DNA of 64,000 nt from Hungatella sp. UBA7603 (GTDB lineage: Bacteria; Bacillota; Clostridia; Lachnospirales; Lachnospiraceae). A program made the position numbers and the translations under genes. Within the stretch, counting starts at the first letter, position 1. Each line of letters opens with the position of its first letter. Under the pieces are notes generated by a model, which was not told the origin of the DNA, did not search any database, and saw only the letters and a list, made by a program, of their open reading frames with translations. Where the stretch lies: the NCBI GenBank assembly GCA_002478865.1, contig DLJZ01000006.1, forward strand, positions 171,709 through 235,708. The letters run 5' to 3'. Shown here in pieces: positions 43,390 to 52,491 of the stretch.

Positions 43390-45375
43390 TTAATCATTAA
43401 TTTCCTGTAGCATCTTTTTTATTTGAACCATGCGATCACGCAGCCTTGCCGCTTCTTCGAAGTTTAACTCCGCCGCTGCCTGATGCATCTTTTTGGTGAG
43501 TTCTTTTGATAGCTTCTCCAGTTCCTTTGCATCCATGGATTCTGGATCTTTTGTAAAGCCCTTATCTTTCTCAATCGCAGCCTTAGATATGGCGATCAGA
43601 TCTCGAACAGCTTTTTTAATGGTAGTTGGCGTAATTCCATGTTCTTCATTATACTGCTGCTGAATTGCCCTTCTACGGGTGGTTTCTTCGATTGCTACAC
43701 GCATGGAATCTGTAATACGATCCGCATACATGATTACATGGCCTTCTGAGTTTCTAGCCGCCCGGCCAACGGTCTGAATGAGGGAGGTTTGAGAACGTAA
43801 AAATCCCTCCTTATCCGCATCAAGTATGGCCACTAAGGTTATCTCTGGAATATCAAGTCCTTCACGCAACAAGTTGATTCCAACTAATACATCAAACACA
43901 TCAAGACGCATATCTCGAATTATCTCAGAACGCTCAAGAGTATCGATATCTGAGTGAAGGTATTTAATTCGAATGCCTATTTCTCTCATGTAGTCGGTCA
44001 GATCCTCTGCCATACGTTTGGTCAGGGTCGTGATCAGAACTTTGTTTTTCTTCTGAATTTCCTTATTCACCTCGGAGACAAGATCATCAATCTGACCTTC
44101 CACCGGTCTTACATCAATCTCTGGATCAAGAAGCCCCGTAGGACGTATAATCTGCTCTACTCGTAATAATTCATGCTCTGCTTCATAAACAGAAGGTGTG
44201 GCAGATACAAAAAGCATCTGATTAATCTTTGACTCAAACTCTGGAAAATTAAGAGGACGGTTATCCAGTGCAGATGGCAAGCGGAAACCAAAATTAACAA
44301 GTGTCGATTTCCTGGACCGGTCACCTGCAAACATTCCCCTTACCTGAGGCAAAGTAATATGGGACTCATCTACAATAATTAAAAAATCTTCCGCAAAGAA
44401 GTCGATTAAAGTAGAAGGTGGTTCTCCCTCTTGGCTTCCAGTTAAATGTCTGGAATAGTTCTCGATACCAGAACAGAAACCAGTTTCCTTCATCATCTCC
44501 ACATCAAAATTCGTTCGCTCAGATATCCTCTGCGCTTCTAACAGCTTGTCCTCACTTTTAAAATAAGAAACCTGCTCCTTAAGTTCAGCTAAAATGGCAG
44601 CAGCAGCATGCTCCATCTTCTCTTTGGACACCACATAATGGGAAGCCGGAAAAACAACGATATGGGAAAGTTCTGCCCGAATCTCTCCAGTTAGGGTGTC
44701 AATTTCTGTAATCCGTTCCACCTCGTCACCAAAAAACTCCACGCGATAAGCTTCACTTCCTGAATTAGCCGGGAAGATTTCAAGTACATCTCCTCTGACC
44801 CGGAAAGTTCCTCGCCTGAAATCCATATCGTTTCTATCATACTGTATTTCAATCAGCTTATGAATGACCTCATCTCTATCTTTTAACATACCCGGGCGCA
44901 GAGAAATAACCATCTCCTTATAATCAATAGGGCTACCAAGACCATAGATACAAGAAACGGACGCAACGATAATTACATCCTCCCGTTCCGAAAGAGCAGC
45001 CGTCGCTGAATGACGAAGCTTATCAATTTCATCATTGATAGCAGAATCCTTTTCAATATAAGTATCCGTAGATGGCACATAAGCCTCTGGCTGATAATAA
45101 TCATAGTAGGAAACAAAGTATTCTACCGCATTCTCCGGGAAAAATTCTTTGAATTCTCCATAGAGCTGGGCAGCCAGGGTTTTATTATGAGCAATAATCA
45201 GCGTTGGTTTTTGAATTTTTTGAATCACATTGGCCATGGTAAATGTCTTACCTGAGCCTGTAACGCCAAGCAGTGTCTGAAACTGATTTCCCTCCTGAAA
45301 ACCATTTACCAGCGCTTCAATGGCCTGTGGCTGGTCACCAGTGGGATCATATTCCGAATGTAATTGAAACTCCAT
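43390..45375 (-). CDS. uvrB: Excinuclease ABC subunit B
   Basis: A 661-residue protein with Walker A GVTGSGKT (residues 37-44), the beta-hairpin region [20 protein letters not shown], helicase motifs DESH and QTVGRAARN, and a C-terminal UVR motif ([24 protein letters not shown]) that contacts UvrC. It loads onto damaged DNA with UvrA and guides UvrC cuts. Standard length. A LexA box and a sigma-A promoter lie upstream, as expected for this SOS gene. Confidence 0.98.
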   Translation of the reverse strand: MEFQLHSEYDPTGDQPQAIEALVNGFQEGNQFQTLLGVTGSGKTFTMANVIQKIQKPTLIIAHNKTLAAQLYGEFKEFFPENAVEYFVSYYDYYQPEAYVPSTDTYIEKDSAINDEIDKLRHSATAALSEREDVIIVASVSCIYGLGSPIDYKEMVISLRPGMLKDRDEVIHKLIEIQYDRNDMDFRRGTFRVRGDVLEIFPANSGSEAYRVEFFGDEVERITEIDTLTGEIRAELSHIVVFPASHYVVSKEKMEHAAAAILAELKEQVSYFKSEDKLLEAQRISERTNFDVEMMKETGFCSGIENYSRHLTGSQEGEPPSTLIDFFAEDFLIIVDESHITLPQVRGMFAGDRSRKSTLVNFGFRLPSALDNRPLNFPEFESKINQMLFVSATPSVYEAEHELLRVEQIIRPTGLLDPEIDVRPVEGQIDDLVSEVNKEIQKKNKVLITTLTKRMAEDLTDYMREIGIRIKYLHSDIDTLERSEIIRDMRLDVFDVLVGINLLREGLDIPEITLVAILDADKEGFLRSQTSLIQTVGRAARNSEGHVIMYADRITDSMRVAIEETTRRRAIQQQYNEEHGITPTTIKKAVRDLIAISKAAIEKDKGFTKDPESMDAKELEKLSKELTKKMHQAAAELNFEEAARLRDRMVQIKKMLQEIND

Positions 45376-45405
45376 AGTGTTTCACCTCCAAAATCTCTTA
45401 AATCA

Positions 45406-45454
45406 ATTATATCATAAGCATTTTAAAATGTATAGCCAGAAAGAACATCAGTTC
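45406..45454 (-). promoter_or_regulatory. uvrB promoter with LexA box
   Basis: On the minus strand, TATACA and TATAAT are 17 bases apart (plus-strand 45429-45434 and 45406-45411). Just upstream, GAAC-ATCA-GTTC at 45443-45454 fits a LexA box. It is a useful internal control showing that this host uses GAAC-N4-GTTC boxes. Confidence 0.65.
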
Positions 45455-45591
45455 TTCTGTGAAAACTCCCATCTACCTTCCAGAATTCCCCATAGCTTAT
45501 ACAGATATTCCCTTTCTGCAAATTTGATTGCAATTCATATGGGTTTGATATATGATACTATTCAAATAAATAAAAAGCAGGAGGATTATTC

Positions 45592-46620
45592 ATGTACAGC
45601 TTCAATAACGATTACAGCGAAGGCGCTCACCCAAAAATTCTGGAAGCCATGATCCAGGCAAACTTAATCCAGAACAGCGGTTATGGCCTTGATGACCACT
45701 GCGCCCATGCCAGAGAACTGATCCAAAAAGAAATTAGCCGTAGTGATGCGGATGTACATTTTATTACAGGCGGTACCCAGACCAATCTAACGACCATTGC
45801 AGCTGCTCTCCGCCCCTGGCAAGCAGTAATCTCTTCTGATAAGGGGCATATCAACGTTCATGAGACTGGTGCCATCGAAGCCACAGGTCACAAAGTCATA
45901 GCCATGCCATGCAAAGAGGGGAAGTTGACTCCTGCTGATATTTTAAAAGCTCTTGATGATCACGCAACCGAACATATGGTACAGCCTAAGATGGTATACA
46001 TATCCAACTCTACAGAGATCGGCACCCAATATACCAAAGCGGAATTAGAATCTCTCCACCACACTTGTCGCCAGAAAGGTTTATACCTATTCTTGGACGG
46101 CGCGCGTTTAGGCTCTGCACTTACAAGTTCAATCAACGATTTATCCCTTGCAGATATCGCAAATCTTACCGATGCATTTTATATTGGCGGTACCAAAAAT
46201 GGTGCACTTTTTGGAGAAGCCCTTATTATTCTTAATCAGGATCTAAAACAGGACTTGCGTTTCCTCGTAAAACAAAGAGGTGCGATGCTGGCAAAAGGCT
46301 GGCTTCTCGGCATTCAGTTTGAAGAGCTATTTCAAAATAACCTTTTTTATGAATTATCCGCACATGCAAATGAGATGGCAACCTTATTACGAGACGGAAT
46401 CACAACGTGTGGCATTTCCTTTTATTCAAACTCCATGACCAATCAGCTCTTCCCTATTTTTCCTGATGAAGTCATTGCAAAGCTGGAAAAGGATTTTCTT
46501 TTCTCTGTGGAGAAACAACTGGATAATAACCATACCGTAGTTCGATTAGTGACCTCATGGGCAACAAGGGAAGACGCTTGCCGAGAGTTTATCAAAACAT
46601 TAAAGACACTTTTATCATAA
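45592..46620 (+). CDS. Low-specificity L-threonine aldolase family protein
   Basis: A 342-residue fold-type I PLP enzyme. Key blocks: FNNDYSEGAHPKILEA at the start, HFITGGTQTNLTTIAA, YISNSTEIGTQYTKAEL, LFLDGARLGSAL (the Asp contacting the PLP ring) and FYIGGTKNGALFGEA, whose lysine should hold PLP. It splits threonine or similar beta-hydroxy amino acids into glycine and an aldehyde. It stands alone on the plus strand between uvrB and ctpA, behind AGGAGG, and ends in a shared bidirectional terminator. Confidence 0.93.
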   Translation: MYSFNNDYSEGAHPKILEAMIQANLIQNSGYGLDDHCAHARELIQKEISRSDADVHFITGGTQTNLTTIAAALRPWQAVISSDKGHINVHETGAIEATGHKVIAMPCKEGKLTPADILKALDDHATEHMVQPKMVYISNSTEIGTQYTKAELESLHHTCRQKGLYLFLDGARLGSALTSSINDLSLADIANLTDAFYIGGTKNGALFGEALIILNQDLKQDLRFLVKQRGAMLAKGWLLGIQFEELFQNNLFYELSAHANEMATLLRDGITTCGISFYSNSMTNQLFPIFPDEVIAKLEKDFLFSVEKQLDNNHTVVRLVTSWATREDACREFIKTLKTLLS

Positions 46621-46657
46621 AAATATCAAAAACAAAAACAATTTGATATGAAACAAG

Positions 46658-46715
46658 AAAGGAAGCCCATTGTAACTGGCATATACATACCGGCACAATG
46701 GTCTTCCTTTTATTT
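46658..46715. terminator. Bidirectional terminator between aldolase and ctpA
   Basis: AAAGGAAG and CCATTGT (46658-46673) pair with ACAATGG and CTTCCTTT (46695-46710), with A-rich and T-rich flanks on both sides. It can end both convergent transcripts. Confidence 0.75.
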
Positions 46716-46720
46716 TACAC

Positions 46721-48025
46721 TTAATTTAAGGCTTTAATCGCTTCCAAAAGCTGATTATCTTCCTCATGTTCAATCTTAATTTTTGTTTTTAATTCTTCTT
46801 TTAACTCTACAGGAACATCTGGTTCCAGACCCTTTTTGTGAAGGTCAAAACCGTTTGGTGTATAGTAATGAGCGATTGTCATCTTAACGGCAGTTCCATT
46901 ATCAAGAGGGAATAATGTCTGAACAATTCCTTTTCCAAAGGTTTTAGTTCCCACAAGCTTTGCTTTTCCATAATCCTTTAGTGCCCCAGAGAATACCTCA
47001 GATGCGCTAGCAGACTGACCATTGACCAAAACAGCCATTGGCACATCAACCTGATGTCCGTCTTTGGCATAATACTGCTCCCCTTTGCCATTTTTATCGG
47101 CCATATAAACAAGGAGTGTCTTATCCTTCTTTTTTCTTACAAGGTTTGGATCTCCCTTAACTTGCAAATCATCAGGAAGAATATAGTCAAGCATAGATAC
47201 GACTGAATCTACAATTCCGCCAGGGTTATTTCTTAAGTCTACAACCATTTTTTTCATTCCCTGTTTTTCCAGGTCATCTATGGCACTCTTAAACTGATCC
47301 GTTGTCACCTCATCGAACTGGCTTACTGATATATAACCCACTTTATCTGGAAGCATTGTATATTCTACCGTAGGAACCGTTATCTGGTTGCGTTCCATGG
47401 TCATATCGATGTATTTCCCTGTATCCTTCCGTAGAACCGTAATGGTTACAGGAGTACCCTTTTCTCCTTTAATGTGATCTTTGACTACAAGCTCCAGATC
47501 CATGCCCGTAACTTCTTTGTCTCCGACCTTATAAAGAATATCCCCTGGCAGAATACCAGCCTGTGCTCCTGGGGTTCCTTCAAATACTTTGGTTATGGTA
47601 ACAATTCCTGTATCAGCACTTTGGCTGACCATAACACCAATTCCACAGTATTCACCGGACGTATCTTCCTTCAGCTTATTATATTCATCCGCCGTGTAAT
47701 AAACCGTATAGGGGTCGCCTAATCCATTTAACATCCCCTTATAAATCCAGTCTTCCACATCAGTCATGTTTTCATCAAAGAGATAATATTTGTCGATCAC
47801 TGATTGAATCGTCTGTATCTTGGAAGCGATCCGATTTAAATCTAAATTTCCCTGCTGATTTTCTGTCTGCGCAGATTCTGCAGTCTGTCCATTTCCATCA
47901 ATTGCGGCTTTGCCAATTAAAAATATCCCTAAGGACATACCTACAATAACAAGTCCTGCTAATGCAGTTAACAAAGCCCCGACTAGGGCACCCTTCCAAA
48001 ATTTATTTTTATTTTCCACTGTCAT
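46721..48025 (-). CDS. S41-family carboxy-terminal processing peptidase (CtpA-like)
   Basis: A 434-residue protein with an N-terminal membrane anchor (ALVGALLTALAGLVIVGMSLGIFLIG) and a PDZ domain at about residues 125-205 (GIGVMVSQSADTGIVTI, then GTPGAQAGILPGDILYKVGD). The S41 protease domain carries the catalytic serine in VLVNGQSASASEVFSGAL and the lysine in VGTKTFGKGIVQ. It acts outside the membrane on cell-envelope or regulatory proteins. It lies 16 bases behind an M23 hydrolase and ftsEX, so the cluster probably serves cell-wall splitting at division. Confidence 0.95.
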   Translation of the reverse strand: MTVENKNKFWKGALVGALLTALAGLVIVGMSLGIFLIGKAAIDGNGQTAESAQTENQQGNLDLNRIASKIQTIQSVIDKYYLFDENMTDVEDWIYKGMLNGLGDPYTVYYTADEYNKLKEDTSGEYCGIGVMVSQSADTGIVTITKVFEGTPGAQAGILPGDILYKVGDKEVTGMDLELVVKDHIKGEKGTPVTITVLRKDTGKYIDMTMERNQITVPTVEYTMLPDKVGYISVSQFDEVTTDQFKSAIDDLEKQGMKKMVVDLRNNPGGIVDSVVSMLDYILPDDLQVKGDPNLVRKKKDKTLLVYMADKNGKGEQYYAKDGHQVDVPMAVLVNGQSASASEVFSGALKDYGKAKLVGTKTFGKGIVQTLFPLDNGTAVKMTIAHYYTPNGFDLHKKGLEPDVPVELKEELKTKIKIEHEEDNQLLEAIKALN

Positions 48026-48041
48026 TCTCCTATCTAGCTCC

Positions 48042-49244
48042 TTATGGGCTAACGTATTTCGCCGGATTTACATAACTTCCATCTACCCTTATTCCAAAAT
48101 GGAGGTGAGGCCCGGTAGAATATCCGGTAGAACCCACTTTTGCAATTACCTGCCCCTGTGATACCTCCTGTCCAGCGGAAACCAAAAGCTCCGAACAGTG
48201 CATGTAGACGGTATAAACACCACCACCATGATGTATCATGATATAATTGCCAGCAGAATAACTGTATGTAGATATGGTAACTGTACCTGACGCCGCTGCT
48301 ACGATGCCACTTCCAGTAGAAGCACTGACATCAATTCCCTTATGATTGGTAGATGCACCCTCTGTAGGGGAATCCCTGTCACCGAAGCCAGAAGTAATTC
48401 TGCTTGAAGAAGGACAGGGCCATATAAACTTAATATTCCCTATCGCAACCGTATTATACGTTTTTCCTGTTTTCTGGGCTGCTTTACGTGCTTCTTCCTC
48501 TTTTTTTCGGATCTCTGCCTCCATATTTTTAATGTGCTTTTCCTGATCTGCAATATCCTGGTTAAGCTCATCTAAACTATTTCTGCCGTCACTAATCTGC
48601 TTTTGGTAAATAGCAAGGTCAGCATTCTTCTTATTAATAAGACTCTCTACCTCTTGCTGTTTTAGAGTGGTTGCGGCCTGAAAAGTCGCCAGCTCCTCCC
48701 GTTCTGCCAAAAGTATCTGTTCCCGCTGCTCGACCTCTTCTTTTGATCCTTTGTAGTTCTCCAGCATTCTCCTATCATATGCAGCAATGCTGCTGATATA
48801 TTCCGCACGGTTAAAAAGCTGGGTGAGATCGCCTGACTTTAATAATAAGTCAATATAACTCGTCTCACCCTTTTCATACATATATTGAATTCTCAGCTTC
48901 ATATTACTATATTGGCGGGAGACAGTTTCCTTAGCAGCCTCCAGATCTTCACTGGCCGCTTTTAGTTCAACTTCCTTCGCACTCATCTGTGACTGAAGTG
49001 CATTCACCTGCTTATTTAAGGAATCCAGACTGGTATCTAGATTTTTTATATAACTTGCAGCGTCATTTTCTAAACCTTTCAGTTCATTTATCGCTGTCTC
49101 TATATCTTTCTTTTCTTCTTCCAATGAAGATGCTTTTTTCTTTGCTTCTTCCATTTCAGTCTTTGTAGCATAAGAAGGAAATATGCATGATATCGCTAAT
49201 ACTCCACAAAGTCCTGCTGCAAACATCCTCTTTTTTAAATTCAT
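48042..49244 (-). CDS. EnvC-like murein hydrolase activator, M23 peptidase domain
   Basis: A 400-residue secreted protein; the ATG at 49244 has better spacing from AAGGGGAA than the one two codons before. A signal peptide (residues about 1-27, ending SYA) is followed by a long coiled coil (about 30-250, with EEEKKDIETAINELKGLENDA and later KEEEARKAAQK) and a LytM/M23 domain. The metal ligands HKGIDVSA, YTVYMHCSEL and HLHFGI are all present, so it may be an active endopeptidase rather than a pure activator. It lies six bases after ftsX, whose product probably gates it. Confidence 0.93.
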   Translation of the reverse strand: MNLKKRMFAAGLCGVLAISCIFPSYATKTEMEEAKKKASSLEEEKKDIETAINELKGLENDAASYIKNLDTSLDSLNKQVNALQSQMSAKEVELKAASEDLEAAKETVSRQYSNMKLRIQYMYEKGETSYIDLLLKSGDLTQLFNRAEYISSIAAYDRRMLENYKGSKEEVEQREQILLAEREELATFQAATTLKQQEVESLINKKNADLAIYQKQISDGRNSLDELNQDIADQEKHIKNMEAEIRKKEEEARKAAQKTGKTYNTVAIGNIKFIWPCPSSSRITSGFGDRDSPTEGASTNHKGIDVSASTGSGIVAAASGTVTISTYSYSAGNYIMIHHGGGVYTVYMHCSELLVSAGQEVSQGQVIAKVGSTGYSTGPHLHFGIRVDGSYVNPAKYVSP

Positions 49245-49256
49245 GGGCATTTCCCC

Positions 49257-50162
49257 TTAAACTTTTAAATGCTTTCTGATCGTAAAGAAACTTACAAAGA
49301 AACCAATTCCAAGTCCCAAAGACAGCGCTGTTGCCGCCATGTATGGGAATATAACTTCTACAGGAAGAAACTGAAACAAACCAGTTAAAATGCTGAACTT
49401 TGTAACAACATACTCAACCGTAGATCGGTAAAGGAAATAGATGGCAATCAGAGGTATAGAGGCTCCGACTAAACCGATGATAATACCTTCCACCACAAAG
49501 GGGGCCCGTATCATATAATCGGTAGCTCCTATGAGCTTCATAATGTGGTTCTCATTCTTACGAAAGGCAGCAGCCACTGATATCGTGTTGCTTATTAGGA
49601 AAATGGCGACTGAAAGTAAGATACCGATGATCAGCATAGAAAGTACACCTACCACCTTATTTAAACTGTTCATTCCTTCTGCTGCAGTCCTGGAATAATT
49701 GACCTTTCTGACACCTTCAATACCTTTAAGCCAATTAACAATCTTATCCTGATTTACCAGATCTTTTAGATACACGGTATAGGAAGAGGAATTAGCCAAA
49801 GGATTGTCTTGTTCAAATCCTTCTGCAAGATCCTGCATATCACCAAAGTATTCCTTTTTCGCTTCATTCCAAGCTTCCTCTGCAGAAATAAACTTTGTTT
49901 CCTTTACTTCTTCCCTAGCCTTAATCTGATTGCCGATTTCCGTTATCTTATTTTTATCCAGACCGGCATCAAAGAATACAGTAACACCAACCGTTCCTTC
50001 TGTATTTTTAATCACATGCTGAACATTTATCATAATGGAAAAAAACAGGCAAAATAGAAAAATGCATGCGGAAACCGTAGCGATAGATGCAAGAGAAAAC
50101 AAGATGTTTCTGCATATATTATTTACGCCCTGCTTTAAGCAGTACCAAAATGTACTAATTCT
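49257..50162 (-). CDS. ftsX: Cell division permease-like protein FtsX
   Basis: A 301-residue protein from ATG 50162 behind AGGCGG; the upstream codons to 50207 lie inside ftsE. Four membrane segments: one at residues about 20-45 and three at the C-terminus (VLSMLIIGILLSVAIFLIS, FVVEGIIIGLVGASIPLIAIY, YMAATALSLGLGIGFFVSFF). The large extracellular loop between the first two (TVGVTVFFDAGLDKNKITEI, then GIEGVRKVNYSRTAAEGM) is FtsX-specific and contacts the peptidoglycan hydrolase. It overlaps ftsE by eight bases. Confidence 0.95.
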   Translation of the reverse strand, partial: RISTFWYCLKQGVNNICRNILFSLASIATVSACIFLFCLFFSIMINVQHVIKNTEGTVGVTVFFDAGLDKNKITEIGNQIKAREEVKETKFISAEEAWNEAKKEYFGDMQDLAEGFEQDNPLANSSSYTVYLKDLVNQDKIVNWLKGIEGVRKVNYSRTAAEGMNSLNKVVGVLSMLIIGILLSVAIFLISNTISVAAAFRKNENHIMKLIGATDYMIRAPFVVEGIIIGLVGASIPLIAIYFLYRSTVEYVVTKFSILTGLFQFLPVEVIFPYMAATALSLGLGIGFFVSFFTIRKHLKV

Positions 50163-50841
50163 CATATGTATAACCGCCTTTTTTCTCATCACTAATAATG
50201 GCTCCACGATCCATTACTATCACTCGCTTCTTCATTCGATCTACAATCTCCTGGCTATGGGTGACTACGATTACTGTAGTTCCCTGCTTATTGATCTCAT
50301 TTAGAAGTTTCATGATCTCCATGGAATTGTGCCCATCTAAATTACCAGTGGGCTCATCAGCCAATAGAATTTCCGGTCGGTTAATCAATGCCCTAGCTAT
50401 GGCGACTCGCTGTTGCTCACCACCGGACAACTGTTGTGGTAAAAATTTATATTTTGACGAAAGGCCTACCATTGTTAGGATGGCAGGAACTGATTCTTTA
50501 ATGCTCTTTGTTGATGCCCCAATGACTCTTTGGGCAAACGCTACGTTTTCGTAAACATTGCGGTCTTTTAATAGACGGAAGTCTTGGAATACCATGCCAA
50601 GCTTTCGTCTGTATTTTGGAATAAATTTTCTCGGCATCTTACCTAAATTCATATCATTAACGATTATCTTGCCGGATGTGGGCTCTATCTCTTTTAATAA
50701 CATTTTTAAAAGAGTAGATTTTCCGGAACCGCTGCGACCGATGATGAAAACAAATTCTCCATCTTCCACGTTCATGCTTACGTTCCGAAGGGCTTTGTTG
50801 CCGGCTTCATATGTTTTACTTACATTCCATAATTCTATCAT
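50155..50841 (-). CDS. ftsE: Cell division ATP-binding protein FtsE
   Basis: A 228-residue ABC ATPase with Walker A GRSGSGKST, the Q-loop in GMVFQDFRLL, signature LSGGEQQRVAIARAL and Walker B LLADEPTGNLD. FtsE powers FtsX to activate cell-wall hydrolases at the septum. It is the first gene of the ftsE-ftsX-M23-ctpA run on the minus strand. The tandem-repeat block lies directly upstream. Confidence 0.96.
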   Translation of the reverse strand: MIELWNVSKTYEAGNKALRNVSMNVEDGEFVFIIGRSGSGKSTLLKMLLKEIEPTSGKIIVNDMNLGKMPRKFIPKYRRKLGMVFQDFRLLKDRNVYENVAFAQRVIGASTKSIKESVPAILTMVGLSSKYKFLPQQLSGGEQQRVAIARALINRPEILLADEPTGNLDGHNSMEIMKLLNEINKQGTTVIVVTHSQEIVDRMKKRVIVMDRGAIISDEKKGGYTYEN

Positions 50842-50945
50842 TTCAGTCCTCTAAGTCTTTGTGCTTACGTACTTTTGCATGAAAGGATTGCTACATGTGT
50901 ATTTTGGGGCTCCGCGGAGGAATTGAGGTTCCGTTAGGCCGCGGG

Positions 50946-51283
50946 GGAACTTCGATTCCGCTTCGCTTCATCTCAGTTTTCGGGCTTCGCCCTATGAAAA
51001 GAGGCAGCAAAGCTGCTGCTTTTACGCTAGCGGAATAATCTTGGTTCCGCTAACCCGCAGTGAAACTTCGATTCATCTCAGTTTATGGGGTTTCGCCCTA
51101 TGAAAAGAGACAGCAAAGCTGCTGCTTTTACGCTAGCGGAATAATCTTGGTTCCGCTAACCCGCAGTGAAACTTCGATTCCGCTTCGCTTCATCTCAGTT
51201 TTCGGGCTTCGCCCTATGAAAAGAGGCAGCAAAGCTGCTGCTTTTACGCTAGCGTAACGCAGCCGTTTTGCTGCCTCTTTTCA
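50946..51283. repeat. Three tandem palindrome-rich repeat units of about 106-116 bp
   Basis: The anchor AACTTCGATT occurs at 50948, 51064 and 51170 (periods 116 and 106). Each unit contains GGGCTTCGCCC or a variant, CTATGAAAAGAG, GCAGCAAAGCTGC and CGCTAGCG. Units 1 and 2 are followed by GCGGAATAATC...GGTTCCGC hairpins. Unit 2 lacks an internal CCGCTTCGCTTC-like segment. The last unit ends in a long cruciform: TGAAAAGAGGCAGCAAA (51217-51233) pairs with its reverse complement at 51267-51283, around the perfect palindrome TTACGCTAGCGTAA (51244-51257). It lies between the CdaR-type gene and ftsE, probably as an amplified terminator-like element. Confidence 0.85.
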
Positions 51284-51301
51284 CACTGCTCATGGCTGGC
51301 G

Positions 51302-52390
51302 TTAATAGTCTTGGTTTTCCATATATTTCATATACTTTACTACCATTAAAGCAATCTTGAATGTAATCGCATCTTCAAATACCCGAAGATCCAACCCTGT
51401 ACTCTTTTGTAGCTTGTCTAACCGATATACCAGAGTATTTCTATGAATATAAAGCTGTCTGGAAGTCTCTGATACGTTTAAGCTGTTCTCAAAGAATTTA
51501 TTGATGGTTGTTAAAGTCTCTTCATCAAAATCATCTGGAGATTTGCTATCAAAGATTTCTTTAATAAACATACGACATAATGGCAATGGAAGCTGATAGA
51601 TCAGACGGCCAATACCAAGTTTGCTGTATGCAACCACGTTCTTGTTGCTGTAGAAAATTTTACCAACATCCATAGCCATCTTGGCTTCTTTATAGGATCT
51701 GGAAACTTCTTTGATTTCACTAACGATGGTACCAAAGGCAACGTGAACCTGGGTCATGGCTTCTGTATTAAGCATGTCCAAGATGGTATTAGCTGTCTTT
51801 TCTAAATCATCATAAGTTTCGCCTTCTTTTACTTCCTTTACGAGAATGATATTCTTCTCATCTACGGCAGTAACAAAATCTTTTGTTTTCGCTGCAAATA
51901 AGTTGCGCACAGTCTCAAGCGCATTTACATCCTTTTCATGCTGAGTTTCGATAATGAAAACAACTCGCTTGATGTTTGTTTCAATGTGTAGTTTCTTAGC
52001 CCTGTTGTAGATGTCCACCAACAGAAGGTTATCAAGCAGTAGATTCTTAATGAAATTATCTTTATCAAATCGTTCTTTATACGCAACCAAAAGGCTCTGA
52101 ATCTGAAACGTAGCCAGTTTGCCTACCATATATACATCATCGCTTCCTCCTTTTGCAAGAAGGATGTACTCTAACTGGTGTTCATCGAACACTTTAAAAA
52201 ACTGGTATCCCTGGATTACCTGGCTGTCGGCCGGAGAATCCACGAAAGCCAGGATTGAACTTTCATAATCTTCCGCATCAGGAAATGTGGTCGCCAAAAC
52301 CTTTCCTTCTGTATCACAAATACACAGATCAATTCTTGTAATCCCTTTTAATCCTTCAATGGTCGTTTGAAGTATTTGATTCGAAATCAT
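51302..52390 (-). CDS. CdaR/PucR-type transcriptional regulator
   Basis: A 362-residue protein. An N-terminal sensor-like region (residues about 1-130, RIDLCICDTEGKVLATTFPDAED) is followed by a GGDEF-like middle domain (VHVAFGTIVSEIKEVSRSYKEAKMAMDV). The C-terminal helix-turn-helix of the PucR/HTH_30 type is NSLNVSETSRQLYIHRNTLVYRLDKL. Relatives include CdaR (sugar diacid utilisation), but the effector here is unknown. It sits next to a sugar-ABC-type ATPase on the same strand, so it may control carbohydrate uptake (inference). Start ATG behind AAAGGAG. Confidence 0.88.
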   Translation of the reverse strand: MISNQILQTTIEGLKGITRIDLCICDTEGKVLATTFPDAEDYESSILAFVDSPADSQVIQGYQFFKVFDEHQLEYILLAKGGSDDVYMVGKLATFQIQSLLVAYKERFDKDNFIKNLLLDNLLLVDIYNRAKKLHIETNIKRVVFIIETQHEKDVNALETVRNLFAAKTKDFVTAVDEKNIILVKEVKEGETYDDLEKTANTILDMLNTEAMTQVHVAFGTIVSEIKEVSRSYKEAKMAMDVGKIFYSNKNVVAYSKLGIGRLIYQLPLPLCRMFIKEIFDSKSPDDFDEETLTTINKFFENSLNVSETSRQLYIHRNTLVYRLDKLQKSTGLDLRVFEDAITFKIALMVVKYMKYMENQDY

Positions 52391-52442
52391 GGCATATCTC
52401 CTTTTTCGTAAATTTACCTTATTCTATATTAATGCAAAAAGA

Positions 52443-52475
52443 AAAAAAAAGCAAGCGAGTATCATACCCGCTTGC
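52443..52475 (-). terminator. Terminator after the ABC ATPase gene
   Basis: On the minus strand, GCAAGCG pairs with CGCTTGC around GTATGATAC-like inner pairing (52451-52475), followed by eight or more T. A strong intrinsic terminator. Confidence 0.85.
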
Positions 52476-52491
52476 CTAATTTTTATATGAT

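Noticed and set aside
51060..51257. Plus-strand open frame of 65 residues in the repeat block
   Set aside because: It only translates the tandem repeat, with no ribosome site and no protein-like pattern.
50946..51283. CRISPR array
   Set aside because: The repeats are contiguous units of 106-116 bp made of nested palindromes, without unique spacers and without cas genes.
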